Shown: positions 33,394 through 41,352 of the stretch, one piece after another
How positions within the stretch are numbered: position 1 is the stretch's first letter
How the letters are laid out: every line of letters starts with the position of its first letter
Assembly: GCA_016215405.1 (NCBI GenBank)
Contig: JACRJQ010000005.1
Coordinates: 62,001 to 126,000, forward strand
Length of the DNA: 64,000 nucleotides
Direction of reading: 5' to 3'
Source of the DNA: Candidatus Tayloriibacteriota bacterium
GTDB taxonomy: Bacteria; Patescibacteria; Paceibacteria; UBA9973; UBA6065
Position numbers and translations under genes: made by a program
The notes under the pieces: model-generated
What the model was told of the DNA's origin: nothing
Databases searched by the model: none
The model's input: the letters and a program-made list of their open reading frames with translations, nothing else

Positions 33394-34656
33394 ATGCTGG
33401 ATATAAAGTTCATCAGGGAGAATAAGGATATCGTAAAAGCGGGCGCCAAGAAGAAGCATGTCGATGTCGATATCGACGCTCTCGTCGCGCTCGATCTCGA
33501 GCGCCTCGCCCTTCAGGCCGAGGTCGAGAACGCTCGCGCGCGACAGAATGCCGTCTCCAAAGAGATGCCTTCTGCCGACGCCGACAAGAAGTCGAAGCTC
33601 CTCGAAGAGATGAAGACCCTCAAGGCCGTCCTCCAGGCGAACGAGGAGAAGCTCAAGGAGGCGATGAAGAAATGGCAGGATCTCATGCTTCGCGTCCCGA
33701 ATATCCCTGACATATCGGTGCCCGATGGGGCGAGCGACTCGGAGAATAAGGAAGTGAAGGTCTGGGGCGAGAAGCCTGCGTTCGCGTTCGAGCCGAAAGA
33801 CCACGTAGAGATCATGACCTCCTTGGGAATGGTCGATTTCGAGCGCGGGGCGAAGGTCCACGGATTCCGCGGCTATTTCCTCACAGGAGCGGGAGCGAGG
33901 CTCTCCTTCGCTATCTGGAACTACGCGATGGAATTCTTCTCTAAGCGCGGATTTACGCCGGTGATCCCGCCTACGATCGTAAGGAAAGAGAATCTCTACG
34001 GCACGGCGCATCTTCCGGGAGACGTCGAAGACTATTATATGACTCAGGACGGCGACGCTCTGGCCGGCACGGCAGAGGTCCCCGTCATGTCGTTCCATTC
34101 CGGAGAGGTCCTCGACGAGAAATCGTTCCCGATAAAATATCTCGGCTTCTCGCCGTGCTATAGGCGCGAGGCGGGCAGCCACTCGAAAGACGTCAAAGGC
34201 CTCATACGCGTACATGAGTTCTACAAGCTCGAGCAGGTCATACTCTGCGAGGCTTCTCACGAGACGTCCGTCCGTCTCCACGACGAGCTCAATCGCAATA
34301 CCGAGGAGTTCATCGAGTCTCTGGGCATCCCGTACCACACGGTCATAAACTGCGGCGCCGACCTCGGGTTGGGACAGGTAAAGAAGTACGACATCGAGCT
34401 TTGGGTCCCGAAGGAAGGCAAATACCGCGAGATATCCTCCGCTTCGTACTTCCACGACTTCCAGACGAGGCGCTTTAACATCCGCTATAAGGATGCCGAG
34501 GGGAAGCTCCGCTACGCGCACTCGCTCAACTGCACCGCGATCCCTACGCCTCGCATCCTCGTGTCTTTGGTGGAGAACATGCAACAGCCTGACGGCTCCG
34601 TGAGGATACCTGCCGCCCTTAGGCCTTATTTCGGCTCTGACGTAATAAAGAAATAG
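33394..34656 (+). CDS. serS: Seryl-tRNA synthetase
   Basis: 420 residues. N-terminal tRNA-binding coiled coil (30-110), then the class II core: motif 2 FSPCYRREAGSHSKDVKG, the VHEFYKLEQ strand and motif 3 region SLNCTAIPTPRILVSL. Full length for the family. One of the few genes with a Shine-Dalgarno sequence (AAGGA, 33381-33385) downstream of a -10 TACTAT at 33365-33370, so it has a normal leader. Confidence 0.95.
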   Translation: MLDIKFIRENKDIVKAGAKKKHVDVDIDALVALDLERLALQAEVENARARQNAVSKEMPSADADKKSKLLEEMKTLKAVLQANEEKLKEAMKKWQDLMLRVPNIPDISVPDGASDSENKEVKVWGEKPAFAFEPKDHVEIMTSLGMVDFERGAKVHGFRGYFLTGAGARLSFAIWNYAMEFFSKRGFTPVIPPTIVRKENLYGTAHLPGDVEDYYMTQDGDALAGTAEVPVMSFHSGEVLDEKSFPIKYLGFSPCYRREAGSHSKDVKGLIRVHEFYKLEQVILCEASHETSVRLHDELNRNTEEFIESLGIPYHTVINCGADLGLGQVKKYDIELWVPKEGKYREISSASYFHDFQTRRFNIRYKDAEGKLRYAHSLNCTAIPTPRILVSLVENMQQPDGSVRIPAALRPYFGSDVIKK

Positions 34657-34660
34657 ACCC

Positions 34661-35503
34661 ATGCGAGGGGAAGTACGGGTCTATCAAAGGAAGATCGTCG
34701 CTAAGAAGAGGCGACAGGCCTTCTACTATCCATTCTATTCCCTTTGCGCCGCGACGATCTTCGTCTGCGCCCTCTCTTTCGTAAGCCATATCGAATCCCT
34801 CTCGATACAGAGGGTCGAGATCGCGGGCAACGAGCGCATGCTCTCGTCCGACATCGAATCGATAGTATGGAAGTCGCTTTCAGGGAACTATCAAGGCCTC
34901 TTCTCCAGGCGAAACGCTCTGCTCTATCCGCGCGACGAGATAGCCGTGTCTATCGCCCTCGCGCCTCTCGTGAAGTCGGTCGAGGTTTCTCGAGAGGGGC
35001 TCGGTACGGTATCCGTGCGGATCGTAGAGAGAGAAGAAGCCGCCCTTTGGTGCGAGGATGATAGCGAAGAGGCTCTCTGCTATTCGGTCGACGAAGAAGG
35101 TTTCGTATTCGCGTCGGTTTTCGACCGCGCCTCTTCGACGGAGAGCTTCGTCTATCGCGGGCTCATCGAAGAAGAGCCTATCGGCAAGAAGCTCCTTTCA
35201 GGACCGGAGTTCAAGAAGATGCAGTTCTTCATCCGCGAGCTCTCCGGTCTCTCGGTCGAGCCGCGCGAGGCGCGCCTCGGCGGATCCGGATCGCTCTCTG
35301 TGCTCCTAGGGGCCGGCGGAAGGATAGTAGTAAACCAGAGGGACGACCTTTCCGCGGTCCTCGGCAACATCGCCGCGGTCATATCGGACAGGAAGGTCGC
35401 CCCTGACCTGCGCGCGTTCCTCGATACGCTCGACTATATAAAGTTCGACGCCGGCAACAAGGTCGTCTATAAGGTGAAGGGCTCGACCGCCCCCCTGGAG
35501 TAG
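34661..35503 (+). CDS. ftsQ: FtsQ/DivIB-like cell-division protein
   Basis: 280 residues: short basic cytoplasmic N-terminus, one membrane helix (about 26-44), a POTRA domain (IQRVEIAGNERMLSSDIESIV to VSVRIVEREEAALWC, 49-125) and a beta domain. This is the FtsQ layout; FtsQ links early and late divisome proteins. It starts four bases after serS and lies before dus, not within a mur/fts cluster, so the assignment rests on architecture alone. Confidence 0.7.
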   Translation: MRGEVRVYQRKIVAKKRRQAFYYPFYSLCAATIFVCALSFVSHIESLSIQRVEIAGNERMLSSDIESIVWKSLSGNYQGLFSRRNALLYPRDEIAVSIALAPLVKSVEVSREGLGTVSVRIVEREEAALWCEDDSEEALCYSVDEEGFVFASVFDRASSTESFVYRGLIEEEPIGKKLLSGPEFKKMQFFIRELSGLSVEPREARLGGSGSLSVLLGAGGRIVVNQRDDLSAVLGNIAAVISDRKVAPDLRAFLDTLDYIKFDAGNKVVYKVKGSTAPLE

Positions 35504-35519
35504 GTTAGAGTTGTCCTCT

Positions 35520-36500
35520 ATGGAATACGGATTCTGGAAAAAGCTCCGAAAGCCCTTCTTCGTCCTCGCGCCTATGGCGGACGTGACGGACTGCGCCTTT
35601 CGCCGGATCATCGAGGAGCATGGCCGCCCAGACGTCTTTTGGACCGAATTCGTCTCTGCCGACGGCCTCGCGTCCCCTGGAAAGAAGGTCCTCATGCGCG
35701 ATCTCGAATTCACTAAGAAGGAGAAGCCGATCGTCGCCCAGCTTTTCTCTTCGCGGCCGGATAAGATGCGGGAAGCGGCGGCTCTCTGCCAGAGCCTGGG
35801 ATTCGACGGCATAGACATAAATATGGGCTGTCCCGACCGCTCGATCGAAAAGCAGGGTTGCGGCGCCGCTATGATAAAGAACCCGAAGCTCGCGCGCGAG
35901 GTGATCCGTGCGGCAAAAGAAGGCGCGCCGAAGCTCCCAGTGTCGGTAAAGACCCGCATCGGGTACAACAAGAACGAGATATCGACGTGGATACCTGAGA
36001 TCCTCTCGGAGGGGGTCGCCGCCCTCACCGTCCACTGTCGCACCCGCAAGGAGCTCTCGCTCGTGCCTGCGCGCTGGGAGCATGTCCGCGAGGTCGTCTC
36101 GCTTCGCGATAGGCTCGCGCCCGATACCTTGATCCTCGGCAACGGCGACGTCAAAGACCTTGACGACGCGCGCGCGAAGGCGAGCGAGTTCGGCGTCGAC
36201 GGCGTCATGCTCGGTCGCGCTATATTCGGGAATCCATGGCTCTTCTCGTCCCTTCACGGAACTCAATCCGTGCCCACCATATCCGAGAAGCTCGAGGTGA
36301 TGGTCGAGCACACGAAGCTCTTCGAAAAGCTTCTCGGAGATATAAAGAGCTTCGCTATCATGAAGAAGCACTATAAGGCGTATGTGAACGGCTTTGACGG
36401 GGCCAAGGAGTTTAGGACGGAGCTCATGGAAGCGAAGGACGCGAAGGAGGTGGAAGAGAGGGTGAAGGCGTTTCTTGCGGCCCGCGCAGACTTGAAATAA
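35520..36500 (+). CDS. dus: tRNA-dihydrouridine synthase
   Basis: 326 residues, FMN-dependent TIM barrel. LAPMADVTDCAFRRI binds FMN; the catalytic cysteine is in INMGCPDRSIEKQGCGAAM; VKTRIGYNKN and HCRTRKE follow, and GNGDV and GVMLGRAIFGNPWLF form the phosphate site. It reduces uridines in the tRNA D-loop. The start at 35520 is preferred over a TTG nine bases upstream because TAGAGT lies eight bases before it. Confidence 0.92.
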   Translation: MEYGFWKKLRKPFFVLAPMADVTDCAFRRIIEEHGRPDVFWTEFVSADGLASPGKKVLMRDLEFTKKEKPIVAQLFSSRPDKMREAAALCQSLGFDGIDINMGCPDRSIEKQGCGAAMIKNPKLAREVIRAAKEGAPKLPVSVKTRIGYNKNEISTWIPEILSEGVAALTVHCRTRKELSLVPARWEHVREVVSLRDRLAPDTLILGNGDVKDLDDARAKASEFGVDGVMLGRAIFGNPWLFSSLHGTQSVPTISEKLEVMVEHTKLFEKLLGDIKSFAIMKKHYKAYVNGFDGAKEFRTELMEAKDAKEVEERVKAFLAARADLK

Positions 36501-36561
36501 GGGACTTTGAGGAGTAGGGTGGGTCCGACGAATCCTCGTTCCTTTCAAACCCACGACCACC

Positions 36562-37002
36562 ATGACCGACAAACGAAAACAGCCGCGGACGAAGGTCCGC
36601 TGGTTCCTCTGCGCTCTTACGAACGCTGCGCACCACAACCTCGGGCAGTCTCTCGGCTCTTCAGGGGTCTCTGACGAGACCCGCCTCAACGAAAAGATGA
36701 AGACCGCTGACGGAGAATACGATCTCTGGGACTGCGAAGGCATGACGTCTTCGGACGTCAAACGCCTCGCGATCGATTTCCTCAAGTCTGACCAGCCTGT
36801 GCGCATCTACCGCAAGCACGGAGACAATTTGCCCAAGCGGTGGGCGGATAGCGACGTGACGGAGGCCGAACGAGGCTCTCTCGATCGCCAAAAGGAGAAA
36901 GGGCGGCCGAAAGAGCCCTCTCCTGAAAGTCCCGCCGCCCTCGCGAAAGCGCGCCTCGACGAGCTCCTCGCCAAGCGAGGAGGGTCGAAAAAGGCTTCGT
37001 GA
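36562..37002 (+). CDS. Soluble hypothetical protein
   Basis: 146 residues: a folded-looking first half (VRWFLCALTNAAHHNLG; YDLWDCEGMTSSDVKRLAID) and a charged C-terminal helix (Lys/Glu/Ala-rich). Codon use resembles the neighbours. I do not recognise a family. Confidence 0.5.
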   Translation: MTDKRKQPRTKVRWFLCALTNAAHHNLGQSLGSSGVSDETRLNEKMKTADGEYDLWDCEGMTSSDVKRLAIDFLKSDQPVRIYRKHGDNLPKRWADSDVTEAERGSLDRQKEKGRPKEPSPESPAALAKARLDELLAKRGGSKKAS

Positions 37003-37030
37003 TGGATCCGTCCCGACCATCGCGACCTCG

Positions 37031-37061
37031 AGCTCTGCCGCATCTGCAGCGGAGCTTTTTT
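37031..37061 (+). terminator. Rho-independent terminator after the 36562 gene
   Basis: AGCTCTGC...GCGGAGCT imperfect stem followed by six T. Confidence 0.7.
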
Positions 37062-37234
37062 ATGGTACAAGGCGGCGCTTGCAAACTTCGGCCGGAAGAG
37101 TAGAGTTCATGGTACCGGCCCTGGTCCACAAGAACTAGAGGGCCACAGAGGGCGGTCCGAACTGTTCGGTTCTGACCGCCCTCTCCCGATCTTTTGAATT
37201 CGCCCGTAAGGCTTCACGGGCGCTTAGCCATACT

Positions 37235-37267
37235 GCGGGCGGGAGCTTCAAGTTCCTGCCCGCTTTT
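37235..37267 (+). terminator. Terminator-like hairpin
   Basis: GCGGGCGGGA pairs with TCCTGCCCGC (one G-U), then TTTT. Confidence 0.6.
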
Positions 37268-37269
37268 CA

Positions 37270-37420
37270 TATCGAGACCTCTTCTTGCAACGCGGAGTTC
37301 GCGGGTGTAGATTTAGGGAGACCTCGGGGCGGCGGCAGTAGGACCTCTCGGGCAAGAAGCCTTTCGGCATCTAGGGCCTGCTTGGAACCGAGCCTGCCGC
37401 TCCAAGTTCTTCGTTTTTTT
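37270..37420 (+). ncRNA. Possible small structured RNA
   Basis: Between two terminators. CTTCTTGC (37281-37288) can pair with GCAAGAAG (37352-37359), and CTTGGA/TCCAAG (37381-37406) is followed by TTCTTCG and seven T. No known RNA family recognised; only the structure and terminator suggest it. Confidence 0.25.
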
Positions 37421-37443
37421 GGGCGGTATTCATGTATGTGGGC

Positions 37444-37477
37444 GCGGGCGGGACCTCCTTGGTCCTGCCCGCCTTTT
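37444..37477 (+). terminator. Terminator directly upstream of the prepilin promoter
   Basis: GCGGGCGGGACC, five-base loop, GGTCCTGCCCGC (one G-U), then TTTT, three bases before the -10. Confidence 0.75.
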
Positions 37478-37479
37478 GT

Positions 37480-37485
37480 TATACT
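37480..37485 (+). promoter_or_regulatory. Extended -10 of a leaderless promoter (prepilin operon)
   Basis: TGT-TATACT, spacer GGGCGC, ATG at 37492. Confidence 0.75.
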
Positions 37486-37491
37486 GGGCGC

Positions 37492-38385
37492 ATGAAGCCT
37501 TTCCGCGGACGCTTCGGCGCGCAAAGCGGGTTCACCCTCATAGAGCTCCTCGTCGTGATATCGATAATATCGCTCCTTTCGTCTGTCGTCCTCTCGCAGC
37601 TTAACGCGGCGAGGGAGAAGGGGAGGCTCGGCAGCGCGAAGCAGTTCGCGGCCCAAGTCGACCGCGTGGCGGGAGATAGGGCTGTCGGTATCTGGGAGCT
37701 CGACGAGTGCTCCGGCGCGGCCGCGGCGGATAGGTCTGGAAACGGGAACAACGCTTCGCTTTCAGGCAGCCCTTCATGGCTTTCAGATACTCCCGACTCG
37801 ACAGGCTGCTCTCTGAGCCTTAACGGCTCGACCCAAGGCGCTCTCGTGCCTCATGCGCCATCCCTAGATCTCACAGGCGACATGACCTTTTCCATATGGT
37901 TCTATGCCAACGCGTCGAGCTGGCCCGCGAGCTGGCAGTCCCTCATGTCGAAAGGAAACGCGACTCCGCGCAACTATTTTATGAACGTGATGAGCGGGGA
38001 GAGCGTCGTCGCGAACGATTGCTCCGACCAGACCGGGGGCTTTCAGTTCGGCTACCACGACGGGACGACTTTCCGGCTCGTCGATATAAACGCGAGCTCT
38101 GTGCCGACCCAGCGGTGGGTGAACGCTGTCGGGGTGATATCCGCGAATGGGGCTAATCGCGACGTGAAGCTCTATATAGACGGACAGTTGAGGGCTTCGG
38201 CTTTGTGCTCTAACGCCCCTACGTCGAATACGGTGCCTCTCTCGATCGGCTCTATCCAGAATTCGATCGAGTTCTTCAACGGGAGAATAGATAAGGTCCG
38301 CCTATTCGAAAAATCGCTTACAGCGTCCGAAGTAGGCAGGATGTATGCCGCAGAGGCTCCGAAATATGAATTCGCATATGAATAG
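37492..38385 (+). CDS. Type IV prepilin-like protein with LamG-like domain
   Basis: 297 residues. A basic leader ends in SG, then the class III cleavage site FTLIELLVVISIISLLSS, where prepilin peptidase would cut before Phe and methylate it. A coiled region (LNAAREKGRLG) follows and then a concanavalin/LamG-like domain (about 75-285; DRSGNGNN, SLSLNGSTQ, MTFSIWFYA, KLYIDGQLRA, FFNGRIDKVRLFEKSLTASEV). Such fusions form pseudopili bearing carbohydrate-binding heads. Overlaps the next prepilin gene by eight bases. Confidence 0.85.
   Translation: MKPFRGRFGAQSGFTLIELLVVISIISLLSSVVLSQLNAAREKGRLGSAKQFAAQVDRVAGDRAVGIWELDECSGAAAADRSGNGNNASLSGSPSWLSDTPDSTGCSLSLNGSTQGALVPHAPSLDLTGDMTFSIWFYANASSWPASWQSLMSKGNATPRNYFMNVMSGESVVANDCSDQTGGFQFGYHDGTTFRLVDINASSVPTQRWVNAVGVISANGANRDVKLYIDGQLRASALCSNAPTSNTVPLSIGSIQNSIEFFNGRIDKVRLFEKSLTASEVGRMYAAEAPKYEFAYE
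37531..37622 (+). repeat. 92-bp direct repeat, copy 1 (prepilin N-terminus)
   Basis: Identical base for base to 38393-38484. It covers the cleavage-site phenylalanine through the amphipathic start of the pilin helix. Confidence 0.9.
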
Positions 38386-39196
38386 AAGAGCCTTCACCCT
38401 CATAGAGCTCCTCGTCGTGATATCGATAATATCGCTCCTTTCGTCTGTCGTCCTCTCGCAGCTTAACGCGGCGAGGGAGAAGGGAAGATTGGGCGCCGCC
38501 CGCCATTTTGCGGCCCAGGTCGAGCATACCGCGGGAGACCTCGTCGTGGGCATGTGGAGCTTCGACGAGTGCGCGGGGCTTTCCACCGCCGATAGGTCCG
38601 GGTTCGGGAACAACGGAGTCCTTCAGAATATGGCGGGCACGTCCGAGTGGTCGTCCGATACGCCGTCAGGTACGGGATGCTCGCTCCTCCTTGACGGCAC
38701 GAACGACTACGTCTCCGTCCCGGATTCTGCGAGCCTCGATCTCAGCGGCGTGGCGACCTTGTCTATCTGGGTAAAATCGAGCGGCACGAACGCATATTCC
38801 GGATTCATGAATAAGACGAGCGCCCTTACCGGATATCAATTCGGCATCGGCGCTTCGAATAGCATCCGCGGGGATCTCTATAACGGCACGACCTATATAA
38901 GCCCGATGCACACGACGAACGTCCTCGATGGAAAATGGCATCATATCGCGGTGGCGTATGACGGCGTCGCCGCAAAGGTCTATGTCGACGGGATCGCGGG
39001 CGGCGCGGTCGCGGGATCAGGCTTCGTCACGGCTAACAACGCCTCTTTCGTCATAGGCAACGACGTGTGCTGCGGAGGGAGATTCTTTAACGGCAGGATA
39101 GACGAGGCGAGGGTATTCGCCAAGGCTCTGACGGCGAAAGAGGTAGAAAGGATCTACGCGTCTGAGAAAAAGGGGTCCCAGGTCGCCGGCATCTGA
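38378..39196 (+). CDS. Type IV prepilin-like protein with LamG-like domain
   Basis: 272 residues from MNRRAFTLIELLVVI; the short leader ends in A rather than G before Phe, which prepilin peptidases tolerate less well. After the 92-bp segment identical to the upstream gene, the rest has diverged strongly yet keeps the LamG pattern (DRSGFGNNG, LLLDGTNDYVSVPDSASLDL, HHIAVAYDGVAAKVYVDG, FFNGRIDEARVFAKALTAKEV). The start overlaps the previous stop. Confidence 0.85.
   Translation: MNRRAFTLIELLVVISIISLLSSVVLSQLNAAREKGRLGAARHFAAQVEHTAGDLVVGMWSFDECAGLSTADRSGFGNNGVLQNMAGTSEWSSDTPSGTGCSLLLDGTNDYVSVPDSASLDLSGVATLSIWVKSSGTNAYSGFMNKTSALTGYQFGIGASNSIRGDLYNGTTYISPMHTTNVLDGKWHHIAVAYDGVAAKVYVDGIAGGAVAGSGFVTANNASFVIGNDVCCGGRFFNGRIDEARVFAKALTAKEVERIYASEKKGSQVAGI
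38393..38484 (+). repeat. 92-bp direct repeat, copy 2
   Basis: Identical to 37531-37622, including all synonymous positions; identity ends abruptly on both sides. Confidence 0.9.
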
Positions 39197-39202
39197 TATA
39201 CT
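39197..39202 (+). promoter_or_regulatory. Extended -10 of a leaderless promoter (dnaX)
   Basis: TGA-TATACT, spacer TTCCAT, ATG at 39209. Confidence 0.75.
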
Positions 39203-39208
39203 TTCCAT

Positions 39209-40243
39209 ATGTCACACGAAGTCCTCTATAGGAAATACAGGCCCCAGAACTTCAAGGAGGTGATCGGCCAGGATTCGGTCGTAAAGGCCCTCAAGGGCGC
39301 GATAGAGTCGGGAGCGGTCGCTCACGCCTATCTTTTCGCGGGCTCTCGCGGCATCGGCAAGACTTCGATCGCGCGAATATTCGCGAACGAGATAGGGACG
39401 AGCCCGAACGACGTCTATGAGATAGACGCGGCGTCGAACCGCGGCATCGACGATATCCGAGCGCTCCGCGACGCGGTCGCAACGCTTCCGTTCGAGTCCA
39501 AATTTAAAGTCTATATCATCGACGAAGTCCACATGCTCACGAAGGAGGCCTTTAACGCGCTCCTCAAGACCCTCGAAGAGCCGCCGAAGCATGTCGTATT
39601 CATCCTCGCTACGACCGAGGTCCATAAGCTCCCTGAGACCATCGTCTCGCGCTGCCAGGTGTTCGAGTTCAAGCGCCCGACCCTCGAGATACTCAAGGAC
39701 GTCGTCACGACCATCGCCAAAAAGGAAGGCTTCTCGATCGAGCCTTCGGCGGCAGAGCTCGTAGCCCTCGTGGGCGATGGGTCGTTCCGCGATACTCACG
39801 GGACCCTCGAGCGCGTCATCGCCGGCATAAGCGGCAAGAAGATATCGAAAGAGGATGTCGAGGAAGCGACAGGCGCTCCGAAATCAGAGCTCGTCCGCGG
39901 ATTCGTCCTCGCCCTCGCGAACAAGGATTCGAAGGCCGCGTTCGATTCTTTGGCCAAGCTGCGCGCGAAGTCGTTCGACCCGAAGCTCTTCCTCGAGCTA
40001 TCCGTATCCCTCGTCCGTCTCGCCCTCTTCGTGAAGATGGGCGTATCGAGCGACCTTGTCGATCAGGCATCGGACGAAGACAAGGCGTTTTTCAAAGACG
40101 TCTCGGCGAAAGTCGATTCGAAGCTCCTGCGCTCTCTCCTCGGCGCATTCGACTATATCGGCGTCTCTCCGATCCGCGAACTGCCTCTCGAGCTCGCCGT
40201 GCTCGACATAGCAGGGGAGAAGGAGCAGAGGCTTTTCGCCTAG
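39209..40243 (+). CDS. dnaX: DNA polymerase III subunit gamma/tau, short form without zinc module
   Basis: 344 residues. YRKYRPQNFKEVIGQD, Walker A AGSRGIGKTS (45-54), EIDAASNRGIDDIR, Walker B VYIIDEVHMLTKEAF and the SRC sensor motif VSRCQVFEFKRP are all present. In other DnaX proteins a four-cysteine zinc finger lies between Walker A and EIDAASN; here only about ten residues without cysteine remain. There is no tau extension. It is the clamp-loader ATPase. Confidence 0.93.
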   Translation: MSHEVLYRKYRPQNFKEVIGQDSVVKALKGAIESGAVAHAYLFAGSRGIGKTSIARIFANEIGTSPNDVYEIDAASNRGIDDIRALRDAVATLPFESKFKVYIIDEVHMLTKEAFNALLKTLEEPPKHVVFILATTEVHKLPETIVSRCQVFEFKRPTLEILKDVVTTIAKKEGFSIEPSAAELVALVGDGSFRDTHGTLERVIAGISGKKISKEDVEEATGAPKSELVRGFVLALANKDSKAAFDSLAKLRAKSFDPKLFLELSVSLVRLALFVKMGVSSDLVDQASDEDKAFFKDVSAKVDSKLLRSLLGAFDYIGVSPIRELPLELAVLDIAGEKEQRLFA

Positions 40244-40297
40244 ATCGAATCGAGAAATAAACGCCTCAACCGGTTGAGGTGTTTGGAATGGCCAGGG

Positions 40298-40896
40298 TTA
40301 GCTATTTTTGGGCGTGAATTCAAAGACGAGCCCTTCGGATCTTAGATAAGAGAAATTGCTATCACAGACTTCGAATCCGACGAACGAGCAGTCGCCGATC
40401 TCTTTGAGCTCGCCCCATTTGAGATAGTCGCGAAAGAGGACCCTAAGAGGCCCTCCATGGGTCACGACCGCTACGCTCTCGTATCCCGATCCTAGGATGC
40501 GGCCGAACCCCGCGATGACGCGATCGCTGAAATCCTCGTAGGATTCAGCTCCTTCGATCGTGTTGAGCCTGTCTTTGAGCGCCTCGACGAGCGTCTGGTG
40601 CGATCTTTTCGCATCCTCCTTTTTCATCCCTGTAAGGATGCCGTATTGGTTGCGCTCGCGGATGTCGCTTCGCGGTTCGGTTGGCGCGCCCGTCTGCGCC
40701 GCTATCGCCGCGCCGGTCTCTCTCGCTCTCGAAAGGGAGCTCGTGAATATCTTCTCTATGCCCTCGCTCTTGAGCTTGAGCGCGACCTGCTCAGACTGCT
40801 CGCGTCCCTTCTCGGAAAGGCTGTCGTCATAATCGCCTCCGTAGCGGTTCTCGATATCTCCTGTCGTCTCTCCGTGTCTTAGAAAAATATCTTCAT
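40298..40896 (-). pseudogene. Histidine phosphatase gene with a frameshift just after the start codon
   Basis: The ATG at 40896 opens MKIFF and hits TAA. In the next frame, from the same T-run onward, an uninterrupted phosphatase follows: FLRHGETTGDIENRYGG, FTSSLSRARETG, ERNQYGILTGMKKED, VVTHGGPLRVLFRD, to 40298. One extra T in the T5 run (A5 at 40883-40887 on plus) would give MKIFFLRHGET, the usual N-terminus. So this is a single-base indel in a homopolymer: a sequencing error, a fresh pseudogene or a switchable gene. The RHG active site is otherwise complete. Any in-frame internal ATG (40627) would miss the catalytic half. Confidence 0.75.
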
Positions 40897-40996
40897 AGCC
40901 GATGATTTATAGTGGTGAGATGGGGTGTAGCGCGCAGAAGGCGCATCATCAGTATACGGATTATAGGAATGTGTTGCGAGCAGCACGACCTTGAGT

Positions 40997-41305
40997 CTAT
41001 TTCTTGGTTCTTTTGTCGAGTATCGCTCGTACAGAGGGGCTTAGCGGCTTGTCGGTGCGGTGTGTGCAGCCGATCCAGCAGCAGGGCCTCCGCTTGCCTT
41101 CCTTGAGCTTTTTTACGAGTCTTTCTATATGTTCCTTTCTCGTCTCCTCCTTTTTTACGGAGACGGTCCAGCATATCCACTCGTTGCGGGAGAGCGGCGT
41201 GAGGAGCTCCCATGCCCTGAGTGCCGTCTTATTCGAAACAAGCGCCTTTCGCATGTCCGTTGGCACGGTATGCGCTGTGCCGCCTGAGATATTCTTATCG
41301 GCCAT
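40997..41305 (-). CDS. YdeI/OmpD-associated family protein (C-terminal part)
   Basis: 102 residues corresponding to the C-terminal module of YdeI-like proteins: VPTDMRKALVSNKTALRAWELL, LSRNEWICWTVSVKKEETRK, HIERLVKKLKEGKRRPCC. In YdeI a DUF1801 domain often precedes it; it is absent here. The family is linked to envelope stress and peptide resistance in enterics; no role is established in CPR. Start fixed by TACAAT seven bases upstream; a longer frame passing into the tRNA-Gln region is rejected. Confidence 0.8.
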   Translation of the reverse strand: MADKNISGGTAHTVPTDMRKALVSNKTALRAWELLTPLSRNEWICWTVSVKKEETRKEHIERLVKKLKEGKRRPCCWIGCTHRTDKPLSPSVRAILDKRTKK

Positions 41306-41312
41306 ATATCTT

Positions 41313-41318
41313 ATTGTA
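41313..41318 (-). promoter_or_regulatory. -10 of a leaderless promoter
   Basis: TACAAT on the minus strand, seven bases before ATG at 41305. Confidence 0.65.
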
Positions 41319-41352
41319 CGCTTTTTGAGCAGGTTGGGGTGCGGGTAAGTCT

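Larger units (their letters stand above)
37003..37491. other. 489-bp gene-free region packed with hairpins
   Basis: No credible coding frame. It holds three terminators (37031, 37235, 37444), palindromes GAGGGCGGTC/GACCGCCCTC (37148-37183) and CGCCCGT/ACGGGCG (37201-37222), a possible structured RNA (37270-37420) and the promoter of the prepilin gene. Confidence 0.6.

Noticed and set aside
33367..34662. Open 431-codon frame antisense to serS
   Set aside because: Covers serS exactly and has shadow composition; serS motifs are unambiguous.
35505..36806. Open 433-codon frame antisense to dus
   Set aside because: Same shadow effect; the dus motifs lie on the plus strand.
37267..37656. 129-codon minus-strand frame over the hairpin region and prepilin start
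   Set aside because: Arg/Leu-rich shadow of the prepilin gene extended through terminators.
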